DNA from: Ancylomarina sp048268005
GTDB lineage: Bacteria; Bacteroidota; Bacteroidia; Bacteroidales; Marinifilaceae
NCBI GenBank assembly: GCA_048268005.1
Contig: JBLWWJ010000003.1
Location: forward strand, 62,001 to 126,000
DNA: 64,000 nucleotides
Direction: 5' to 3'
This document shows, piece after piece, positions 33,713-43,530 of the stretch; the stretch's first letter is position 1, and every line of letters begins with the position of its first letter. The position numbers were made by a program, and so were the translations under genes. Below the pieces are notes generated by a model. That model was not told the origin of the DNA. It saw nothing but the letters and a program-made list of their open reading frames with translations, and did no database searches.

Positions 33713-35005
33713 ATGACATTCAAAGATTTAGGCATTATAGATCCTATCCTGAAGGCACTTGAGGCCAAAGGCTATACATATCCCTCACCTATACAAGAAC
33801 AATCTATTCCAATCCTTCTTAAAAGAAAGGACTTATTAGGTTGTGCTCAAACAGGTACGGGAAAAACAGCAGCATTTGCTATTCCTATCCTGCAACACCT
33901 TTTCAACGATAATCACAACATTAAAGGTCAGCGTAAAATTAAAGCTCTAATTGTTACCCCTACTCGTGAGCTGGCTATTCAAATTGGTGATAGTTTTTCT
34001 GATTACGGTAAGCATACCGGAATTGTCAACACGGTTATTTTTGGCGGCGTAAAACAAGGCCCTCAAACACAAGCACTTCGACGAGGGGTCGACATTCTAG
34101 TGGCTACTCCAGGTAGACTTTTAGATTTAATGGATCAGGGCTATATCTCATTAAAGGACATTCAATATTCTGTTCTCGATGAAGCAGATCATATGCTTGA
34201 TATGGGCTTTATTCACGATATTCGCCGAATTATAGCTAAGCTGCCAACTAGAAGACAATCTTTATTCTTTTCAGCAACTATGCCACCGTCTATTGTGAAA
34301 CTCTCGCAGAAGCTGCTAGGTAATCCTGAGAAGGTAACCATACAACCAAAGCAAACCACAGCAGAACGCGTTGAGCAGGCTTTATATTACGTTAGCAAGA
34401 AGAATAAACCGAAGTTACTTGTTCACCTTCTTACCCGTAATCAAGTTGATTCAACCTTGGTCTTTACAAGAACAAAATATGGTGCTGATAAAATCGTCAA
34501 AGCTTTAAAAAAGGTTGATATTCACTCTGAAGCTATCCATGGGAACAAATCTCAGAACCAAAGACAGAAAGCTCTTCTCAACTTTAAAGATGGGAAAACA
34601 AAAGTTTTGGTTGCAACGGATATAGCAGCGCGTGGAATTGACGTGTCTGAATTGGCACTAGTAATCAATTTCGACTTACCTAATGTTGCAGAAACATATG
34701 TACACCGAATTGGCCGAACAGGTAGAGCTGCAGCTAGCGGCATTGCAATCTCTTTTTGCGATATCGAAGAAAAACCATATCTAAAGGATATTCAGAAATT
34801 AATTGCGCAGCAAATTAAAGTTATTGATGAACATCCATTCTTGAATTCTGGTGATAACGAGCCAGCTGAAAAACCTAAAAGGCCTCAAAGATCCAACAGA
34901 CCTCGTCGTAATAATGAACGACCAGACTCTAAAAAGAAGGCTGATCCTGAAAACAAACATAAACGGGATAGAAGACGTAAGCCTTTCACTAGAAAAAGAG
35001 ACTAG
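33713..35005 (+). CDS. DEAD-box RNA helicase, RhlE-like with basic tail
   Basis: The start is taken at MTFKDLGIID (33713). Motifs in order are the Q-motif YPSPIQEQSIP, AQTGTGKTAA (Walker A), PTRELA, DEAD, SAT, and HRIGRTGRAA. The C-terminal 70 residues are rich in Arg, Lys and Pro (RRNNERPDSKKKAD), a tail typical of RhlE-type helicases that bind rRNA. It remodels RNA in ribosome assembly or decay. It converges on a second DEAD-box gene across a shared palindromic terminator. Confidence 0.92.
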   Translation: MTFKDLGIIDPILKALEAKGYTYPSPIQEQSIPILLKRKDLLGCAQTGTGKTAAFAIPILQHLFNDNHNIKGQRKIKALIVTPTRELAIQIGDSFSDYGKHTGIVNTVIFGGVKQGPQTQALRRGVDILVATPGRLLDLMDQGYISLKDIQYSVLDEADHMLDMGFIHDIRRIIAKLPTRRQSLFFSATMPPSIVKLSQKLLGNPEKVTIQPKQTTAERVEQALYYVSKKNKPKLLVHLLTRNQVDSTLVFTRTKYGADKIVKALKKVDIHSEAIHGNKSQNQRQKALLNFKDGKTKVLVATDIAARGIDVSELALVINFDLPNVAETYVHRIGRTGRAAASGIAISFCDIEEKPYLKDIQKLIAQQIKVIDEHPFLNSGDNEPAEKPKRPQRSNRPRRNNERPDSKKKADPENKHKRDRRRKPFTRKRD

Positions 35006-35025
35006 CTAAGACGTAAAAAAGGCAC

Positions 35026-35062
35026 AAAAAAACTCATGATTAATTAATCATGAGTTTTTTTT
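35026..35062. terminator. Bidirectional terminator between the two helicases
   Basis: A nearly perfect palindrome: AAAACTCATGATTAA with TTAATCATGAGTTTT. Flanking A and T runs make it usable on both strands. Confidence 0.85.
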
Positions 35063-35082
35063 ATATCAGGCTTAAACAAATA

Positions 35083-36204
35083 TTATTTCGTTTGTCGAAT
35101 CTGCTTAAAACTAATATTTAAAGCTTTCTGGAAATATCTTATGCTCTTCATCTCTTTCGTTGTAACCAGAGATAGAGAAAGTCCCTCTTTCCCAGCACGA
35201 GCCGTTCTTCCGCTTCGATGTGTGTAATATTCTTCCTTATCTGGTAACTGATAATGCACCACATATGAAAGACCTTCAACATCAATTCCACGAGCTGCTA
35301 TATCCGTTGCGACGATCATCTGCAAGCTTCCATTCTTAAAAGCACGCATCACTTTATCACGTTCTTTTTGTAAAAGATCACCATGAAGCCCATCTGCCGG
35401 AATATTTCTAGCAATTAGTTGCTTAGCCAGAGTTTGAGCAGCGACCTTAGTCTTACAGAATATCAGACCTCTATTAGAGCTTTGTGATTTAAGGAACTGA
35501 AGTAAAATATTCAATTTCTCTTTTTCATCACAAATCAGGAATTTATGCTCTATGTTTTTATTTACCACATTTTTGCCACTCACCTCTACGCGGTGCGCAC
35601 CACTACTCAGGTGCTTATTTACAATTTGTCTGATTCCATGAGGCATGGTAGCAGAAAATAACCATTTATTCTGAGCTGTAGAAGTAAAGCTCAAGATCTG
35701 ATCAAGTTCCTTTTTAAACCCCATACTCAACATCTCATCTGCTTCATCAAGCACCACAGTGCTCACATGACTCACATCAACCGCTTTGCGATTGATCAAA
35801 TCGATTAATCGACCAGGTGTTGCAACAATAATATGGGTTGGACGTCTCAAAGCTGCAATCTGCTTTTCTATGGGTGCTCCACCATATACAGCTTCGGTGA
35901 AAATTTTTTCAGAGAACTTTGTGAATTTAAAAAGCTGCTTTGCAATTTGTTGTCCCAACTCTCTGGTAGGAGCCAAAATTAAGCCCTGCACAACCTTATG
36001 ATGCGTGTTAATACGGTGAAGCATAGGCAGACCAAAGGCAGCTGTTTTTCCTGTTCCTGTTTGAGCCTGACCAACAAGATCAGTATCACCACTTAGTAAT
36101 ATAGGAATCACCCTACTTTGTATTTCAGTAGGTTTCTCAATATTCATATCACTTAAGCCCTTAAGAAAGTCTTTTCTTACTCCAAGTTGTTTAAAATTCT
36201 CCAA
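35083..36204 (-). CDS. DEAD-box RNA helicase, short form
   Basis: At 373 residues this is close to a bare helicase core. The Q-motif is PTEIQSRVIP; then AQTGTGKTAA, PTRELG, DEAD, SAT, and HRSGRTARAG are all present. It lacks the basic C-terminal tail of its neighbour. It may act as an RNA chaperone in cold or during ribosome maturation. It ends in the shared terminator and is divergent from a glycosyltransferase gene. Confidence 0.9.
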   Translation of the reverse strand: MENFKQLGVRKDFLKGLSDMNIEKPTEIQSRVIPILLSGDTDLVGQAQTGTGKTAAFGLPMLHRINTHHKVVQGLILAPTRELGQQIAKQLFKFTKFSEKIFTEAVYGGAPIEKQIAALRRPTHIIVATPGRLIDLINRKAVDVSHVSTVVLDEADEMLSMGFKKELDQILSFTSTAQNKWLFSATMPHGIRQIVNKHLSSGAHRVEVSGKNVVNKNIEHKFLICDEKEKLNILLQFLKSQSSNRGLIFCKTKVAAQTLAKQLIARNIPADGLHGDLLQKERDKVMRAFKNGSLQMIVATDIAARGIDVEGLSYVVHYQLPDKEEYYTHRSGRTARAGKEGLSLSLVTTKEMKSIRYFQKALNISFKQIRQTK

Positions 36205-36416
36205 AACAGATATTTATTTAGTTTGGCCACAAAGATACTTATTAAATAAATGGAAGCAAATGAATAAAGCAATGGACCTTATCACATATAAGAACATTTT
36301 TTAAGAGAATCTATTTCAATAAAATCCCTCAGATTTGTTAAGTTTGGAATGAAAATTCAACAAGAATATTTTCAGACTTATTTCATTAGTCCTTTTCAAC
36401 AATAGAATCCATTAGC

Positions 36417-37433
36417 ATGCCGAAATATTCAGTCATCATTCCCATTTACAATAGACCTGACGAAGCAGAAGAATTACTTGCAAGTTTGGCCAAACAAACC
36501 TACAAGAATTTCGATATTCTCATGATTGAGGATGGTTCTACTCTAGACTGTTCAGAAATTGTAAAAAGTTACTCCAATAATCTTGATATTAAATATCATT
36601 TCAAAGCAAATTCAGGTCCTGGAGACAGCCGTAATGTCGGTATGAGCATGGCAACGGGAGACTATTTAATTTTCTTCGATTCGGATTGTATAATACCTCC
36701 ACAATATTTTGAAGAGGTAGAAAAGCATTTGGCAGAAACACCCCTCGATGCTTTTGGTGGGCCAGATAATGCTCATCCCGATTTCAGCAAATTTCAAAAG
36801 GCTGTGAACTATGCCATGACCTCAATTATCACAACAGGTGGTGTAAGAGGTAAGAAAAGCAAACTAGACCAATTCCAACCTCGTAGTTTCAATATGGGAA
36901 TTAGTCAGGAAGTTTATAAAAAAGTAGGTGGCTATACGGATGTGACCCCGGGTGAAGATCCTGATTTGAGTTATCGGATTATGAATGCCGGTTTCAGAGT
37001 TGGGTTGATTGAGAAAGCCTATGTATTTCACAAAAGACGGGTCGATTTTTCTAAGTTTATAAAACAAGTATATAAATTTGGTGTTATGCGCCCTGTGCTA
37101 ATTAAATGGTACCCAGATAAATTTAAATTGACCTACACCATTCCAAGTCTGTTTCTTCTTTTCAGCTTATTTTTACTACTCTTAACATTTGTTATCAGCC
37201 CAATATTTTTAAGCCCTTTGGCTTTTTTAGCTGTCATTCTTTTTATTGAGTCGATGATTAAAACAAAGAGCTTATCTATTTCGTTACTAGCCGTATTAGC
37301 CAGTTTTATTCAACTCTATAGTTATGGTTATGGTTTTCTAAAAAGTGCCATACTAATTCTCGGATTAAAAAAAGAAGAACGAATCGTTTTCGACAATTTC
37401 TTTTTCGATAAATCGAAACGTCCTATAAAATAA
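36417..37433 (+). CDS. Membrane-anchored family 2 glycosyltransferase
   Basis: A GT-A fold begins at residue 4 with YSVIIPIYNRPDEAEELLASL, continues with MIEDGS, and has the metal-binding FFDSDC with the DxD-like triad. GEDPDLSYRI is the catalytic/acceptor region. Three hydrophobic segments lie at about 240-258, 264-282 and 288-310, placing the enzyme at the membrane. It transfers a sugar from a nucleotide donor to a polysaccharide or lipid acceptor. The exact reaction is unknown. Confidence 0.85.
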   Translation: MPKYSVIIPIYNRPDEAEELLASLAKQTYKNFDILMIEDGSTLDCSEIVKSYSNNLDIKYHFKANSGPGDSRNVGMSMATGDYLIFFDSDCIIPPQYFEEVEKHLAETPLDAFGGPDNAHPDFSKFQKAVNYAMTSIITTGGVRGKKSKLDQFQPRSFNMGISQEVYKKVGGYTDVTPGEDPDLSYRIMNAGFRVGLIEKAYVFHKRRVDFSKFIKQVYKFGVMRPVLIKWYPDKFKLTYTIPSLFLLFSLFLLLLTFVISPIFLSPLAFLAVILFIESMIKTKSLSISLLAVLASFIQLYSYGYGFLKSAILILGLKKEERIVFDNFFFDKSKRPIK

Positions 37434-37441
37434 CATATATT

Positions 37442-37470
37442 AATCCCAAGCCATATGGTTTGGGATTTTT
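37442..37470 (+). terminator. Terminator after the glycosyltransferase
   Basis: AATCCCAAGCCAT pairs with ATGGTTTGGGATT (one G-U), followed by T residues. Confidence 0.85.
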
Positions 37471-37544
37471 CTTGATCTCAAGTTTAAAGAACAATGTCCC
37501 CTTTTTTATTAATTTTAGGATAGAACTTTTTAAACGATTAGAAT

Positions 37545-38450
37545 ATGACTCGAGTATTAGTGAGTGGCGGTTCAGGTTTAGTTGGTAAAATGCTTTGTGA
37601 GAAGCTACAAGCGAAAGGTTATGATATCGCTATTTTGAGTCGAACTAAAAAGAATAGCACAGCATTTAAGACATACCTTTGGCATCCTGACAAGCATCAA
37701 ATTGATCCCGAAGCAATCCAATCATCTGATTATATCATTCATCTGGCCGGAGCCAATATTGCTGAAAAAAGATGGACCAACTCAAGAAAAAAACTCATCC
37801 TTGATAGTCGAGTCCAATCTGCCAATCTCATTTTCAACGAGCTTAAAAAACAAAAAAAAGAACTGAAGGCTTTTATTTCGGCATCAGCGGTGGGTTATTA
37901 TGGGGCTCTTACATCTGATACAATATTTACTGAAGAGCATTCAGCTTCGGATGACTTTCTGGGACAAACTTGCTTAGCATGGGAGCACGCCGCCAAGCAA
38001 TTTGAAGAAATTGGAATTAGAACTGTCGTATTAAGAACTGGCGTGGTATTGGATAAACAAGCGGGCGCTTTATCCAAGATGATTCTTCCTGTTAAAATAG
38101 GTTTAGGATCGGCTATTGGCAATGGCAGACAATATATGCCATGGATCCATATAGATGATCTGTGTGAACTTTATATCAAATCCATTGAGGATAATCATAT
38201 GAATGGTGTTTTTAATGCTGTTACTCCCGATTTTCAGACCAACAAAAGCTTTACACAGACTTTAGCTAAAACGCTTCAAAAACCTTTCTTTTTGCCCAAT
38301 ATTCCCGTTTTTCTATTAAGACTCGCATTGGGAGAAATGTCAATTATTTTATTGCAGGGAAGCAGAGTTTCTGCTGATAAACTAATCGAGCTTGGATTTA
38401 CTTTTAAATTTCCAAATCTTGGATCAGCCTTGAAAGGTCTGCTAAAATAA
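37545..38450 (+). CDS. NAD(P)-dependent epimerase, TIGR01777/YfcH-like
   Basis: The Rossmann signature VSGGSGLVGKML at residues 5-16 and IIHLAGANIAEKRWT, then SASAVGYYG, are those of the YfcH branch of extended SDR enzymes, and the 301-residue length is normal. The C-terminal tail contains LQGSRVSADKLIELGF as in DUF1731. It is probably a sugar- or small-molecule-modifying oxidoreductase; physiological substrates of this branch are unknown. Confidence 0.88.
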   Translation: MTRVLVSGGSGLVGKMLCEKLQAKGYDIAILSRTKKNSTAFKTYLWHPDKHQIDPEAIQSSDYIIHLAGANIAEKRWTNSRKKLILDSRVQSANLIFNELKKQKKELKAFISASAVGYYGALTSDTIFTEEHSASDDFLGQTCLAWEHAAKQFEEIGIRTVVLRTGVVLDKQAGALSKMILPVKIGLGSAIGNGRQYMPWIHIDDLCELYIKSIEDNHMNGVFNAVTPDFQTNKSFTQTLAKTLQKPFFLPNIPVFLLRLALGEMSIILLQGSRVSADKLIELGFTFKFPNLGSALKGLLK

Positions 38451-38505
38451 AAAAGGCCATTTCAATTACATGAAACAGCCTTCTATATATTTTAGCTTAT
38501 TCAGC

Positions 38506-39075
38506 TTATTGCTTTACACGCTCAACATATTCTCTGTTTCGTGTATCAACCTTAATAACATCGTCGGTATTCACAAAAAGAGGAACCATAACCGTTGCAC
38601 CTGTTTCAACAGTTGCTTGCTTCAACGAGTTAGTTGAAGATGTATCTCCACGAAGACCTGGCTCTGTATAAGTCACTTTCATAACAACGTGAATTGGAAG
38701 CTCTACATAAAGCGGTGTTTCAGTATCGGCATGAATAACAGCCTCAACATGTTCCCCCTCTTTCAAAAGATCTGGTTCATTAAATAAATCTTCCTCTAAA
38801 GCAATCTGTTCATAAGTTTCAGTGTGCATTAGGTTATAACCCATATCGTCTTTATAAAGATACTGGTATGGACGACGCTCGATTCTTGCAACATCAATCT
38901 TTAATCCAGCTGTAAAAGTATTATCAATAATTTTACCTGTCTTTACATTTTTCAATTTAGTTCTTACGAAAGCTGGACCTTTACCAGGCTTAACATGCTG
39001 GAATTGAACAATCGTATATAAACCAGTCTTAAAATGGATACACATACCATTCTTAAAATCTGCAGTACTTGCCAT
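38506..39075 (-). CDS. efp: Elongation factor P
   Basis: The 189-residue length and the KOW-like N-terminal domain with VKPGKGPAF (modified lysine expected at K32) identify EF-P, which relieves ribosome stalling at proline stretches. The two C-terminal OB domains include EHVEAVIHADTETPLYVELP. No EpmA/B is in the window; Bacteroidota often lack the E. coli modification system. It lies upstream of nothing on its strand within 55 bases and is convergent with the epimerase gene. Confidence 0.95.
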   Translation of the reverse strand: MASTADFKNGMCIHFKTGLYTIVQFQHVKPGKGPAFVRTKLKNVKTGKIIDNTFTAGLKIDVARIERRPYQYLYKDDMGYNLMHTETYEQIALEEDLFNEPDLLKEGEHVEAVIHADTETPLYVELPIHVVMKVTYTEPGLRGDTSSTNSLKQATVETGATVMVPLFVNTDDVIKVDTRNREYVERVKQ

Positions 39076-39210
39076 GTTGTTATATATTAATTTAAAATTA
39101 TCCTTTTAGATTTCATCGCAAAAGTAAGGGAAAGTATCCTCATTCAGAAATATTAGACAGATATTGTGCATTTTGCAACAAATCTGCATCTATTTTTTAC
39201 TGCCGTTGAG

Positions 39211-39972
39211 TTAAAGATCGTTTGTATCAACGGTCATATGTGGGAAATTGACCAAATCACAACGCAGAGAGCCAATAAACAAATCAAACTGAACACGAAC
39301 CGGCACCTTATTTTCATCAGCTGAAATCCAAATATGCATATCGTCTTCGTTTTTAAAAGCTCTTCCTGTTTCTACCACTGGAATAAATTTGTAACACTTG
39401 ATCTTGCCTATTTTAGACCTTATGGTTTCGTAGCCCATGAACTTGAACTGTAATAGAAAAGGCTCATCTGAAAAGTAGGTATCAATCTTTAAATTTTGAC
39501 CTTCTACCAAATCAGAATTAAACAATTTTATTCGTGCGTAATAAAAAGCAGATAAAATATCATGAACCCCTTTAACCACATCATGTTCACCAGATCGTTT
39601 ACTATAGACCTTATCCTTTTCTCTATCAAAAATAAGTTCGTTATAGCGTTTATAACTCCCCTCTTTAATATTTCTGATTGCTTTTATTGGCAATAACGTT
39701 TCCTTATCAACAAAGCTCTCATAAGTGTTTCGAACACCAAATAAAGAATTCGTCAGTCCGGTAGTACGACCACTCAAAATCAAATGATGCACATCATGTC
39801 CTTTATATCGACCTGATTTAAGTTTTAAGCTAGCCTTCCCTCCTCGAATAAAGCCATAATGAATGACATATTTAAGATGCTCCTGTTTTTTCTTAAGCAC
39901 GGTACCACCTTCCGCAAAAGTTGAAGCCGAAAAAAACAGAGTCAATAAGAGTAAATAGCATATATTTCGCAT
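39211..39972 (-). CDS. Secreted DUF3108 protein
   Basis: A signal peptide (MRNICYLLLLTLFFSASTFAE) is followed by a 230-residue beta-rich protein with YVIHYGFIRGGKASLKL, DILSAFYYAR and a terminal WISADENKVPVRVQ, typical of DUF3108, a periplasmic protein whose fold resembles lipid-binding sheets. The function is unknown. It lies between efp and tsaB on the same strand with gaps of 135 and 66 bases. Confidence 0.8.
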   Translation of the reverse strand: MRNICYLLLLTLFFSASTFAEGGTVLKKKQEHLKYVIHYGFIRGGKASLKLKSGRYKGHDVHHLILSGRTTGLTNSLFGVRNTYESFVDKETLLPIKAIRNIKEGSYKRYNELIFDREKDKVYSKRSGEHDVVKGVHDILSAFYYARIKLFNSDLVEGQNLKIDTYFSDEPFLLQFKFMGYETIRSKIGKIKCYKFIPVVETGRAFKNEDDMHIWISADENKVPVRVQFDLFIGSLRCDLVNFPHMTVDTNDL

Positions 39973-40038
39973 AAATAGTCGCTTTTAAGAATATCAGTTT
40001 CTCAATATCGCTATTTCAACACAAAAAAACGAATGCTT

Positions 40039-40749
40039 TTAAAAGATATTTTTCTTTGGAGTGGTTGCAACAAAGTCTTTTAGATAAAACGGTTCAAAGT
40101 AGGCAACATCTTCAAATAATTCTGAATTGAATTTATCTTCGGATAATTGAATCATACCAACAGCCGTAGGCGTCACATCGGCAACAAAAATCGCATTCTG
40201 ACTTTGCAAAGTAGATTGACATTTTTCGGAACCATCTCCAAAAAACACAATTTCACTCTTCTCCAAGTCAGACGAAAAAGATTCCTCATCGATAATCTCC
40301 GCAGCAATTTCACGAATTTCTTCGTTTTTATACGAATAAAATGCCGTATAGACTTCCATTCTTCTTGCATCAATCATAGGGCAAAAAACACAAGATTCGG
40401 GATCACCTAATTGAGAAATAACATCTTCATTTTTTAATAAAGGAGCTGTCATGGCTTGCAAAGTACTCACCGCTATTAATGGCAGGCTACTACCATAACA
40501 AAGCCCCTTTGCGGTAGAAACGCCTATTCGTAAACCTGTGTAAGAACCAGGTCCCATACTTACAGCAATGGCATCAAGATCGCCAGGTACCAACTGGTTT
40601 TCTTTTAAGATGCTTTCGATGAAAACAGTCAGATGTGTGGCATGGTTCATGCCTTCTTTATTCTCTTTATAGGAAATTAATTCACCATCTTTTCCTAATG
40701 CAACCGAACAAACCGCTGTAGATGTTTCTATATTTAATATTAAAGCCAT
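40039..40749 (-). CDS. tsaB: tRNA threonylcarbamoyladenosine protein TsaB
   Basis: The 236-residue protein starts MALILNIETSTAVCSVAL (ASKHA phosphate-1 region) and has AVSMGPGSYTGLRIGVSTAKGL, the TsaB signature. TsaB scaffolds TsaD in the enzyme that adds threonylcarbamoyl to A37 of tRNAs reading ANN codons. Essential in most bacteria. The C-terminal half is short, as usual for TsaB. Confidence 0.93.
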   Translation of the reverse strand: MALILNIETSTAVCSVALGKDGELISYKENKEGMNHATHLTVFIESILKENQLVPGDLDAIAVSMGPGSYTGLRIGVSTAKGLCYGSSLPLIAVSTLQAMTAPLLKNEDVISQLGDPESCVFCPMIDARRMEVYTAFYSYKNEEIREIAAEIIDEESFSSDLEKSEIVFFGDGSEKCQSTLQSQNAIFVADVTPTAVGMIQLSEDKFNSELFEDVAYFEPFYLKDFVATTPKKNIF

Positions 40750-40901
40750 TGTCTTTAGTAATTACATGTGAATCTGGAATGATCCTCTCCCCTTATGATA
40801 TTAAGGAAATTAATATTTATAAACACTTATAGATCGCAAATTTAAGTTATAAAAAGGGAATTAGGAAACACCTTTACATGAGTTCATCGAATGACTCCAA
40901 T

Positions 40902-40938
40902 AAAAAAGAACTCCGATTCGAAATTCATCGAACCGGAG
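40902..40938 (-). terminator. Terminator of the efflux operon
   Basis: CTCCGATTCGA pairs with TCGAACCGGAG (one mismatch); on the minus strand the T-run follows. It lies about 26 bases after the TolC-like stop. Confidence 0.8.
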
Positions 40939-40963
40939 CAACTAAACTTACTTGAAAACTTGA

Positions 40964-42286
40964 TTATAAACTGATTTCGATTCCGTTGTAGAAATCTATG
41001 ATTTTTGTTCTAAAAATGTACTCGTATTTAGCTTGCAACAAATTTGATTTTGATTTCAATAAGTTGTTTTTAGCTTGATTATACTCGACAGAATTAACCA
41101 AACCTAAATTAAACTTCTCTTCGGTATATCGAAAAGCTTCTTCTGTTGAAGAAACAGCCGTTTCACTAGAAAAATATTTTTTCATCGCTGCAAGAGCATT
41201 CGTATGTGCCTGCTGAATTTCTTTGCGAAGAATATTCTTTGAGTTTTCCAAATTCAATCGAGAACGATCTATATTAATCTTTGCATTACTAATATTCCTG
41301 TTAACAGTTCCTCCATTGAAAATTGGAATGTTTAAAGATAATCCAACATATTTATTAACGCGATCTTTAAACTGATCACTAAAACTAGCTGCAGGAAAAT
41401 CATCTAACTTCTGATATTCAGTACTCCACCCAGCATTTAACGATAAGCTTGGCATTATTCCAGACTTTGCTAGATCCAGACTCTTCTCTGTGCTTTGCAA
41501 ACGCAAATTAGCCGCCTTAATCTCAGGTAAAGAAGTCAAGGCAAAGTCATAAACAGAGTTCGGATTCAACAATGAACGCCCTGAATCTAAAATTGGTAAA
41601 ATTGGTGTTTCAATATCAAAAGCTTCTGTTGAACTAAGGTCTAACAACTGAGCCAAATCAAGTAATGACAAATTCAAGTTATTCTCACTGGTTACAACAG
41701 TTAATTCTTCTTGCGCTGCCTGAGCTTTCTGCTCCATTAAAGTTCCTTTTGGCAAAGTACCTGCCTCAACCAAAACTGAAGTACGCTCAATCTGTAATTG
41801 AGTAATTTTCAATTGATCTTTTGCTACCTGTAGAAGTTCTTTCTTGAATAAAATATCCAAATAAAAAGAAGCAATTCTTAAAGAAATATCATTACTGGTT
41901 TTCTCAACATCTTCAAGATAAGCCTGCAAGTCAATATTTGCCTGTTTGATAGAATTCCTCTTCTGGAATCCTTCAAATAGCGCAACACTAGATCTCACAG
42001 CAACATTCATATACTTAGAATTTATATCAGTATAAGTTCCTGTTTCTCTGTTTTCTGATCTACCCCAGTTACGGTTAAAGCTTGAACTTGCATTTAAAGT
42101 AGGCAATAAACTATATTTGGCTTGCTTGGCATTATTTTTTTGAATTTCTGCATCAAGCTTTCTTAACTGTAGAGATATATTATGCTCCTTAGCATAGTCA
42201 ACACATTTCTTCAAATCCCATTTTTCCTGAGCTTGAGCATTCAGACCTAAGGAGAATAAGAGAACGATTAGGAATATATTTTTCAT
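40964..42286 (-). CDS. TolC-family outer-membrane efflux protein
   Basis: Signal peptide (MKNIFLIVLLFSLGLNAQAQ), then two OEP repeats: each has long helices with LQLRKLDAEIQKNNAKQAKYSLLP and LAKSGIMPSLSLNAGW at their start. The 440-residue length is normal for TolC. It forms the outer-membrane channel of the tripartite pump encoded by the four genes upstream on the same strand and is the last of the operon. Confidence 0.9.
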   Translation of the reverse strand: MKNIFLIVLLFSLGLNAQAQEKWDLKKCVDYAKEHNISLQLRKLDAEIQKNNAKQAKYSLLPTLNASSSFNRNWGRSENRETGTYTDINSKYMNVAVRSSVALFEGFQKRNSIKQANIDLQAYLEDVEKTSNDISLRIASFYLDILFKKELLQVAKDQLKITQLQIERTSVLVEAGTLPKGTLMEQKAQAAQEELTVVTSENNLNLSLLDLAQLLDLSSTEAFDIETPILPILDSGRSLLNPNSVYDFALTSLPEIKAANLRLQSTEKSLDLAKSGIMPSLSLNAGWSTEYQKLDDFPAASFSDQFKDRVNKYVGLSLNIPIFNGGTVNRNISNAKINIDRSRLNLENSKNILRKEIQQAHTNALAAMKKYFSSETAVSSTEEAFRYTEEKFNLGLVNSVEYNQAKNNLLKSKSNLLQAKYEYIFRTKIIDFYNGIEISL

Positions 42287-42333
42287 ATGTTATTTCGTTT
42301 TTATTTATTTTCTTGACGAAAAGAAATTACAAT

Positions 42334-43494
42334 TTAGTTATCCGTTTTTTTCTTTTTCTTTTTTTCCTCATCCTTCTTCCTCTTTCTCTCCTTCATCATC
42401 TTGACCTTAGACATTTTCTCGCCTTTAATCTTATCTTCTTTCTTTACACCATCTAAAATTTCGATATTGATTCCATCAGAAAGTCCTGTCTTAACAAATC
42501 GCTTCTCAAAAACCTGAGGCTCTGTCTCGATATTAATGAAACTAGAATCGTTACTGAACTCTAATAAACTTTCGTTTACTGCCAGTACCTTCTCTCTTTT
42601 ATCAAGAACAATCTCCGCATTGGCACTATAACCAGAACGGATGAAGTGATCTTTGCTTAATTCTACCGATGCTTTAATCTCAAACTGAATAGCACCATTT
42701 TCTGCTACACCTTTAGGTGAGATGTATTCCAAATGAGCATTAAACTTATAATCTTCAATTGCACCAATCGTTAATTTCAGATTCATACCTTGCTTGATCT
42801 TACCAACTTCAGTTTCATCAACTTTACCCTGGAAAATCATTTCGCCCATATCCGCTACAATAGCAACTGTTGTTCCCTCATTAAAGGTATTACTCTGAAT
42901 AACCGAATAACCTTCTTTAACAGGAATATCAAGGATCATTCCTTCTATAGTAGAACGAATAATTGTATTGGTAACAGCTCCTGATTTTGAAGTCACACCT
43001 TCTTTAATTAACTGAAGATTGTCTTTAGCTGATTTCAATTCTTCTTGTGCACTACGGAAAGCCAATCGTGGTTTTTGAAAGTCTGATTCTGAAATGACTT
43101 TCTTTTCGAAAAGTAACTTGTCACGATTATAGTTGATTTGTGCATCTTCAAAGTTGATTTGAGCTCTCTCAACTCTTGATTCTGCTGCATTCAAGTTTAT
43201 CATATCTGGAATAATCTTGATTTTAGCGATCTTATCACCTTTTCTCAGCATTTGTCCGGCCTCAACAAATAGAGTCTCAACAATACCTGACACACCTTGT
43301 GGTTTAATCTTGATCTCTTTACGAGGAATCACTGAGCCTGTGGCAACAGTTTTCTTAATAATATCTGTAATCTCCGGAGACTTGGTATCATAAAGCTCTG
43401 GTTTCTCTTGTGACTTATTGTAAAGGAATGCTATGGTTCCTAAAAACAGGAAGATAAAAAATACGACCAATACAATTCTAAAAACTTTTTTCAT
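42334..43494 (-). CDS. HlyD/MacA-type periplasmic adaptor
   Basis: A single N-terminal membrane segment (FRIVLVVFFIFLFLGTIAFLY) is followed by a biotinyl-lipoyl-like half (IKIKPQGVSGIVETLFVEAG), a helical hairpin and beta-barrel domains, as in MacA. The last 25 residues are very lysine-rich (RKRKKDEEKKKKKK), unusual for an adaptor and perhaps membrane- or peptidoglycan-facing. It links the inner-membrane permeases to the TolC protein. Confidence 0.88.
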   Translation of the reverse strand: MKKVFRIVLVVFFIFLFLGTIAFLYNKSQEKPELYDTKSPEITDIIKKTVATGSVIPRKEIKIKPQGVSGIVETLFVEAGQMLRKGDKIAKIKIIPDMINLNAAESRVERAQINFEDAQINYNRDKLLFEKKVISESDFQKPRLAFRSAQEELKSAKDNLQLIKEGVTSKSGAVTNTIIRSTIEGMILDIPVKEGYSVIQSNTFNEGTTVAIVADMGEMIFQGKVDETEVGKIKQGMNLKLTIGAIEDYKFNAHLEYISPKGVAENGAIQFEIKASVELSKDHFIRSGYSANAEIVLDKREKVLAVNESLLEFSNDSSFINIETEPQVFEKRFVKTGLSDGINIEILDGVKKEDKIKGEKMSKVKMMKERKRKKDEEKKKKKKTDN

Positions 43495-43530
43495 ATCAAA
43501 TGTTATTTCAAGTGTTATATCAAGTGTTAT

